From Isoetes taiwanensis (Eukaryota > Streptophyta > Lycopodiopsida > Isoetales > Isoetaceae), in assembly GCA_021234155.1 (NCBI GenBank), contig JAJEKV010000014.1, positions 4,605,563 through 4,669,562 on the forward strand: DNA of 64,000 nt, in the 5' to 3' direction. A program made the position numbers and the translations under genes. Each line of letters starts with the position of its first letter. The first letter of the stretch is position 1. Under the pieces are notes generated by a model that was given only the letters and a program-made list of their open reading frames with translations, was not told the DNA's origin and ran no database searches. This document shows positions 57,668 to 64,000 of this stretch, piece by piece.

Positions 57668-59315
57668 TATTTAGAGAGGGCGATTGTGTGTGATATGTCG
57701 GGGAGTGACTCCCATGCTGCCAACGTCCTGAAAGGCAAACTCCGATGGGCGAAGAACCCACCTGTTGTGATACATGAAGGCCAAAAATACTTCGACGTAA
57801 AGTTTGATTTGACCATTCTTATGGACCAATACGTCGACGATAAAGCTTTGCCTGCAGAGAAAGCAAAACCGTCAGCTATACTAGATGAGGAAGATGGTGA
57901 GGAGGTCAGAGAGAATGCCTTTGTTCGTTGGAAGCAGTTAGCTGAGCAAATGCCCTTACATCGAGATCAGGACGCTCGACTTACAGGACTGGATACTCTC
58001 CCGGTTTCCACCACCAAGGTCAAGAATACCTCCTATTAGAGGATATCATGTGGACATACCACATTATTGCTGACCTCAAGTTCAAGAAGAAGACACACAA
58101 TCTATACGAGCTCTCCGTATTGCATGGACGATTTCATCAACTTCACCTCAGCTGAGCTCCCTTTTGAGGTACAACAATTGCTTCAATTTCACCAGGAGAC
58201 CATTGAGCCAGTTGATGCCCTCTTGCACTCGCGACATCTTATATTGCAAGAGGCCCCATCATAGCCACCTGGTGAAGCTTTTGTTGCCATGGGATACCTT
58301 GTCCCAAATATTAATATGGTGGATATCCCCTCATAGTCAGATGAGGAAGGGGAAGATCTTTGTGACACCTAAGATCATTTGATGGAAGAGAAGCAAGAAG
58401 CTAAGGAAGAAGAGGTGACCATGGACCTCGACAAAGAGGTGGCTATCTCTATTATTCCTGAGGTTAGTGCCTTGGGTACTCGTTTCTTCCTTTCAGATTT
58501 TAAGCAAGGATATGTCTTTTTTGTGGCACGGGATCTAGCTCTGAAGGCCGAGGCATCATGATGGGCACTTTGTGCTCTATCCACCTTAGCTGGGCATAAG
58601 AAGCTCCAGCCTCGCATGCCCACATATGTGCTCATGCGTCGGGATTTTGCTTTGACCGCTCTAGGGTAGGATATTGCAGTATGGATGAGTATGAAGCTTC
58701 TTGTGGCTGCTCCGTTGGCCACGAAATTTCCCCTAGAGATTGCCTCCGCAGTCTCACGATTAGCTCCAGTGTCACATTACTTCGACACCACCAGCCGCCA
58801 CCGCTTCCTATGCAGATGGATGAGGATGCAAGATCTAGCTCCTGAATATATTCTTGTTATAGATGTATGGCCTTAGTCCATTAGGAAATATGTACCAACA
58901 AATTTGGCACTTGTATGCCATCCTTTAATATAACTTTTTATTATTTTATGTCTTACCCTCCCTCTCTAACGACTGCCTTGCATGCGAATTATAAGTTAAT
59001 GGTTGTATATCTTGCTTATCTCTACTCTTTTTTTATATTTTAGACAGTGCACGTTCCTCTCCATGGACGACCCTCGTACAACCCGGTCGCTTAACTCCAG
59101 AGCAAGAGCTCATACTTATGAAGCATCAACTTACTGAGCTCTAAGCCTATGCACTTCAAAACAACCCGCCAGTGATACTGCAGGAGTACGATTCTAAGAT
59201 TCCTGTTGTAGCCAATCACCAGCCACCACCACTAGCTGCACCAGTACCTGCTCCAGCTACATCCACATGCTCAAAGCATACACGGTGCAGTTCATCATCT
59301 GATGCTAGTTCTAAT
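57668..59315 (+). pseudogene. Unrecognised broken ORF, right part
   Basis: Immediately right of the gypsy LTR an open frame runs YLERAIVCDMSGSDSHAAN ... LTILMDQYVDD ... LTGLDTLPVSTT (to 58039). Then, through stops and shifts, come INFTSAELPFEVQQLLQFH, an acidic EEKQEAKEEE segment, FFLSDFKQGYVFFVARDLAL, LLVAAPLATKFPLEIASA and LTPEQELILMKHQLTEL with a Pro/Ala tail. Many stops replace Gln or Trp codons. It may be the continuation of 46959-47208, split by the gypsy insertion. The family is not recognised; a virus- or retroelement-derived structural protein is one possibility. Confidence 0.4.
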
Positions 59316-59665
59316 TGGTTAGACTATAAATATGCTGACTAAGTATAATGTGCTGAAACATCAATGGTTCAGCACTTAGCACACAGGTGCTGAGAAGGTG
59401 CTGAAATGTACAGAAAGCAGCACTTTTTTAGCACTAAGCACCGACCCTAAATCAGTGCCATAATTAATGGATGGTGGTTAAACGGTAGACTACTATTCTT
59501 GTCTCACCAGTTGTATATATATTCATTGTACGTTATGTACTATGCAATGCTCAGAAGTAGAGATTGTATTTCCTATTGCTTTTCTCAATAAAGTTGTTGT
59601 CCTTCTATTCTATCTCTTGAGTTGATCTTGTGGGGTTTGTGCTGGTTTTGGCACTAGTTCTATCA
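59316..59665 (+). repeat. 5' LTR of the copia element
   Basis: About 350 bp. Shares TATAAATATGCTGACTAAG, AATGTGCTGAAACATCAATG and GTTCAGCACTTAGCACACA with the right LTR. Ends in CTATCA just before the PBS. The exact first base is uncertain by about 15 nt because the two LTR starts differ. Confidence 0.8.
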
Positions 59666-59929
59666 TGGTATCAGACGCTTTCTTGAGGGAAGAATAGAGC
59701 AATCTATTGAAGAACATCCAAATTAGATTGGCCATCATTTCTAGAAGTTCTTTGGCTGAAATTTAATGGTGGAAACTCTCATTTGCAGCATTGGAGAAGA
59801 TTCTTGTCTTTTGGCCTGGAGGAAGTGTTTGGAGAGAGATTCGGATTTTCCAGCAAGTTTTGGTGTGAGATTTGAGTTTTTTCCAAGACCTTTTTGGCGA
59901 CAAAATTCAAGATTCAACTTTTCTAATGG

Positions 59930-60535
59930 GTGCTTTGTTTGGTGACGAATTTATTTTCTCGACCATTTTTTTGGCTGCTGAAAACAGGATTCATTGATCC
60001 ATTCAAGTTCTCACAGAATACAAAGCTCACTAATAATAATTACCATGCTTGGAAGAAGTTCATGGTGAATTATTTGATATTTAGTGACATAGAAGTGGTG
60101 TTTGATGAAGACTTTATCAGCACCAAGTCAGTAGATGCTGGCAAGATAAATCAGAAAGCTTGTGCTCTTGTCAAAAAGTTGGCTGAAGAGACAATTGGTC
60201 ATGAAATCAACCATTTTACTGAGTTTATGGAGATGTGGTCTCATTTGGAGGTGTCTCTTGATAGAAAGAGTAAATGCTGATCCAGAACAAAATGCGACAT
60301 GCCCAATCAGGTGATTTCAAATCTGTCACAACATACCTTACTCAGATGAAACAATGGCGTTTGGAAGAAATCCAAGGAGTTCAAGTGCTGGAATTGTAGT
60401 GAAAAGGGTCACTACAGCTCAAATTGTAAGAAGGAGAAGAAAAGTTCAAAGGGAGAGACGAGTGCTGTTGTGTGTGCCACTTTTGATGCTGAATACCTGA
60501 ATCTTGCAGCAGTGGCCAACACCTTACAGAAGGAC
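59930..60535 (+). pseudogene. copia gag remnant
   Basis: KLTNNNYHAWKKFMVNYLIF and the following EVVFDEDF match the N-terminal capsid region of copia gag. A stop at about 60280 and an apparent deletion lead to CWNCSEKGHYSSNC (C-x2-C-x4-H-x4-C, about 60387-60430), the nucleic-acid-binding zinc knuckle. Most of the capsid C-terminal region is missing. Confidence 0.75.
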
Positions 60536-63500
60536 TAGATTTTGGACTCAGGAGCCAAGGTTCATCTTATCGAAGATTCAGATGTGTATTCTGAACTTGA
60601 ACCTCGATTTGAAGATGATGTAAAGATGGGTGATGGATATTCTCTTCCTATCATAGGAAAGAGCATTGTAGCTTTTCAATTGCATGGATGTGATCTAGTT
60701 AGTAAGGTGAAGAAGGTCATGTTTGCTCCTGGATTACAGTCTAATATCATGTCTGCTGCTGAATTTGATAAGGCAGGCCATCACATTGTTCTCGAAAATG
60801 GCAAAGCCTGTCTGCTGGGTAGGGATCCACTTGAAGGAATTGATTTGAAAAGTCTACAATTCATGGCACAGTGGATGCTGCAGAATGGCTTGTATGTCCT
60901 TGATGGTTCAGTTCATAAGACTGAACATGATCTTGTATGTGATGATTTGACTGCTGAGCATCTGTGGCATGCTCATTTTGGTCATGTTGGAGGCCCTGCT
61001 GTACATGCTTTGTACAAGAACAAGATGGTTACAGGTATTCCCTCTCTGAAATGTGTCACGCTTGAGTGTGCTGCATGCCATCTCGGAAAGCAACCTCAAT
61101 AGCCTTTTCCACAGCAGGCTATTCATCGAGCAACTCAACCTCTTGAGCTGCTGCATTCTGGTTTGTGCAATATGCTTGATGTTTCACTAGGTAGAAAGAG
61201 GTATTTCTTGACCTTGATTGCTGATTTTAGTAATGTATACGTTGCACTGCAAATCTGAGGTGCTTGGCAAGTTCAAGGCCTTCAAAGCAGAAGTCGAAAA
61301 GCAGACAGGGTTAGTGATAAGAAAGATGAGAAGTGAAAATGGAGGTGAATATGTTTCTAATTGAGTTTCTCATGGAAGAAGGTATTGAAAGACAGTTAAT
61401 CGTTGCTTATGCTCGTCCACAAAACGGTGTAGCTGAAAGGAGGAACAGGTCTTTGCTTGATTTGGCAAAATCTATGATGAACCACAAGCAACTGCCTGAA
61501 TCTTTTTAGGGAGAGGCAGTAGTAACAGGAGCAGGTCGCCTACTAAGGCAGTCCAGAATATGACTCCCTATGAAGCATTTTGGAGAATGAAACCAGATGT
61601 GTCTCATTTAAAGGTGTTTGGATGCTTAACTTATGCTTCCATACCTGCTGAGAAGCTGAAAACGTATGGGAAGTTGCATGACAAGGCTGTCAAAGCCATC
61701 TTCATTTGGTATCCAGAAAATCAGAAAGGTTACAAGTTGTATGATCCTTCTAACAAACAGGTTATTGGCAGGTCAGTTCGTTGAAGATGTTGTGTATGAT
61801 GGTATATCTTCCAGTGATTCTCCTGCAGTTCACAATGACAGCAACTTGGATGTTGGAGATCTGATAGCAGCTGCTAGTAGACCTTTCTTTCCCTCTCTAG
61901 TGGCTTCTCTAGTGAACTCACATTTGCCTGAAGTAGTGGCATGGATGATCCCAATCCCACTCGCCCTATGGTCCATAAGTAGGTTGGTTCCTTTCAGGGG
62001 GGGTCCAACACACATGAAGGTACTGTAGCACCTGTTACAGCACCTATTGTAGCACCTGCTATACCTCTTTTTGTTGAACCTAGGAGATCAGCATATCTCA
62101 AGGAGAAATAAATTGTTGCAGAACCGGTTGCAGCACCTGTTGTACCTGTTGTTGAACCTAGGAGATCAGTACATCTGATGGAGAAACAGGAGAAGTCTAA
62201 TGGATCATGTAATCTTGCCTTAATGGCAAAGGTCTAGAATCATGTTGATCCACACACATTTCATGAAGCAGCTAGTGATCCGCAGTGGCAGGATGCAATG
62301 GAAGAAGAATACTCTCAATTGCTGAAGCAAGGCACATGGGAATTAGTTGAACGTTCAGCTGATAAGCAAGTTATTGGCTATAAATGGGTGTTTAAAACCA
62401 AATTTCATGCTGATGGGATAATGTTAAAGCACAAAGCTAGACTTGTAGCCAAGGGTTTTGTATAGAAAAAAGGCTTAGATTATGATGAAGTCTTTGCTTC
62501 CATAGCCAGAATGTCCACTATTAGATCATTTATAGCTCTTGCTACAATGAAAGGTTAGTTAATGTTCCAAATGGACATTAAGTCTACTTTTTTGAATGGT
62601 GATTTGGAGGAAGAGGTCTATATGACTCAACCACCAAGATTTGTTGCTCAAGGGAAGGAGCAGTTGGTTTATCATTTGAAAAAAAGCATTTATGGCTTGA
62701 AGCAGGCTCCAAGATGTTGGCATGCGAAAATCAATGCTTTCTTTCTTGACCAGAGGTTCAGAAGAAGTGCAACAGACCTCAATCTTTATTACAAATCACA
62801 TGAGCGCCGAATGTGCATTGTAGTTTTGTATGTTGATGATTTTATTATCACAGGAGATGCTTATGTGTTGATTTCTACATTGGAGTTGAAGTTATCTTCG
62901 TCCTTCGAGATGACTGACCTTGGCCTTATGCATTACTGTTTAGGTGTAGAAGTGTGGTAGCAGTCAGATGGCATCTATCTTTCTCAGCAGAAATATATCA
63001 AAGAAATGTTACAGCAGTATCGTATGCATGATTGCAAGGCTGTTGCAAGTCCTTTTGATCCAGGCACAAGGCTTGAGCTTGATTTTGATGGTGAGGAGTG
63101 TGATCCCATATTCTATCAAAGCTTGGTAGGGGCGTTGATATATCTCACAATCACTGGACCTGATATCTCATTTGCTGTGGGAGCGCTAAGCAGATTTATG
63201 AGCAATCCCAGCGAGTCGCACTGGAAGGCTGCTAAAAGACTGCTGGCATATCTGAAGGGAACTTCACAGGAAGGTCTCTTTTATCAGAGGTCCTCTGATT
63301 TCCAGCTGAAGATCATGATGATGATCATGATGCAGATCATGCTAACTGTCATGATAGCAGGAGGTCCACAACAGAGATGGTCACGTTCATAGGGCCTAAC
63401 GTGCTGACATGGTTGTCCAAAAGACAGTCTACAGTGCCAATCAGCACCACGGAGGCAGAATTCAAAGCACTCAGTGTTGGGATGCAGGAATTGTTGTGGC

Positions 63501-63814
63501 TTAAACATTTGTGGGCAGATCTGCAGGTACCTTCATCCTCGGCTATTATATTATGCGACAACACAAGTACCATCCATCTTGCCAAGGATGCTAAGTACCA
63601 CCCAAAGACAAAACACCTTGACACCCACTTGTGTTTTGTCCGTGAGCAGATCCAAATGGAATCTTCTCAACTTGTTCATTGCTCCTCACAGGATCAGTTT
63701 GCTGATAGCTTTACCAAACCATTAGTTGGATCTAAGTTTGTCAATGTGAAGGAGAGCTTGGGCATGAAGAAATTGCAGCTGAAGGGAGAGAAGGGTTACC
63801 TTAGTTTCAGTTGA
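60536..63814 (+). pseudogene. copia pol: protease, integrase, RT, RNase H, broken
   Basis: Protease ILDSGAKVHLIED at 60539-60580, directly after a TAG (60536). GAG-pre-integrase LWHAHFGHVGG near 60963 and C-x2-C of ECAACHLGK. Integrase core pieces RSENGGEYVS (about 61333) and ARPQNGVAERRNR (about 61413). MTPYEAFWRMKPD ... VFGCLTYASIP at 61560. RT QMDIKSTFLNGDL, SIYGLKQAPRCW and catalytic LYVDDFIITG (62830). RNase H SKRQSTVPISTTEAEF, LCDNTS, KTKHLDTHLCFVRE to 63814. Between IN and RT a VEPRRS(A/V)(Y/H)L unit is duplicated (62078, 62152). Stops lie at 60536, 61100, 61507, 62109, 62235, 62463, 62556 and 62958. Confidence 0.9.
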
Positions 63815-63850
63815 TTTTCTTCTGCTTAGTCAGCAACATTTACAGGAGAG

Positions 63851-64000
63851 TGTGGGAATATAAATATGCTGACTAAGCATAATGTGCTGAAACATCAATG
63901 GTTCAGCAGACTAAGCATAATGTGCTGAAACATCAATGGTTCAGCACTTAGCACACAAGTGCTGAGAAGATGCGGAAATGTACAGAAGGCAGTAGCACTT
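63851..64000 (+). repeat. 3' LTR of the copia element (partial)
   Basis: Starts after the polypurine tract as TGTGGGAATATAAATATGC. A 38-bp block (GACTAAGCATAATGTGCTGA ... GGTTCAGCA) is tandemly duplicated here but single in the 5' LTR. Runs off the window. Confidence 0.85.

Larger units (their letters stand above)
59316..64000 (+). mobile_element. Ty1/copia LTR retrotransposon (right end outside window)
   Basis: 5' LTR 59316-59665, PBS TGGTATCAGACGC from 59666, gag-pol remnants in copia order (gag, protease, integrase, RT, RNase H), PPT ACAGGAGAG (about 63842-63850) and 3' LTR from about 63851, cut by the window end. Integrase before RT defines the superfamily. Eight or more in-frame stops and several frameshifts make it non-functional. 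Confidence 0.92.

Noticed and set aside
1-64000. CRISPR arrays, bacterial operons, rRNA genes
   Set aside because: No regularly spaced short repeats with unique spacers, no Shine-Dalgarno-led gene strings and no rRNA-like sequence were seen; the window is eukaryotic nuclear DNA.

Overview
The window looks like a stretch of land-plant nuclear chromosome. It has multi-exon genes with GT-AG introns of 0.1 to 2.3 kb, a 13-exon family-1 beta-glucosidase, a plant-specific DUF7796-type gene and a PPR-type remnant, all in a sea of decayed retroelements. A tyrosine-recombinase (DIRS/PAT-like) retroelement plus LINEs of several kinds suggests a large-genome, possibly seed-free lineage such as a fern. 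That lineage call is inference only.

Layout. 1-165 is the last exon of an unrecognised gene. 166-8.2 kb is mostly non-coding, with old repeats, one orphan coding-looking terminal exon (4431-4643), a LINE zinc-finger scrap and an LTR fragment. 8.25-12.96 kb is a DIRS/PAT-like element (ORF1 with zinc knuckle, RT-RNase H, tyrosine recombinase, split direct repeats). 13.6-20.1 kb is dense in inverted-repeat elements (hairpin, MITEs, a 2.2-kb element with 44-bp TIRs) and holds a PPR-like remnant. 20.4-26 kb has LINE remnants around an intact single-exon membrane-protein ORF (23263-23916). 27.4-28.4 kb has a possible small three-exon gene. 29.65-31.09 kb (minus) is an intact three-exon DUF7796-type gene. 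32.4 kb carries a (GAA)48 tract, 34.5 kb a TRIM element with perfect target-site duplication, and 35.8-36.6 kb a LINE endonuclease remnant. 37.63-42.61 kb is the beta-glucosidase gene. 44.2-64 kb is a nested retrotransposon cluster. In it, a plus-strand LTR element with PBS leads into broken ORFs that include a histone H3-fold domain. A 10.1-kb minus-strand Ty3/gypsy element lies within those ORFs, and a Ty1/copia element runs off the right edge.

Only three genes look complete and functional: the beta-glucosidase (517 aa from 13 exons in consistent phase), the DUF7796-type protein (410 aa, 3 exons) and the three-TM protein (217 aa). The transposon genes all carry stops or frameshifts. Many stops are TAG at positions where the family has Gln or Trp, and some invariant Arg are Cys, as expected from deamination of methylated cytosine in silenced elements.

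The most unusual item is the plus-strand ORF set at 45686-46778. An unrecognised N-terminal region is followed by a coiled-coil-like stretch and then a near-complete histone H3 fold, all placed just after an LTR/PBS/leader where gag would be expected. All identifications were made by eye from motifs; no database search was run.
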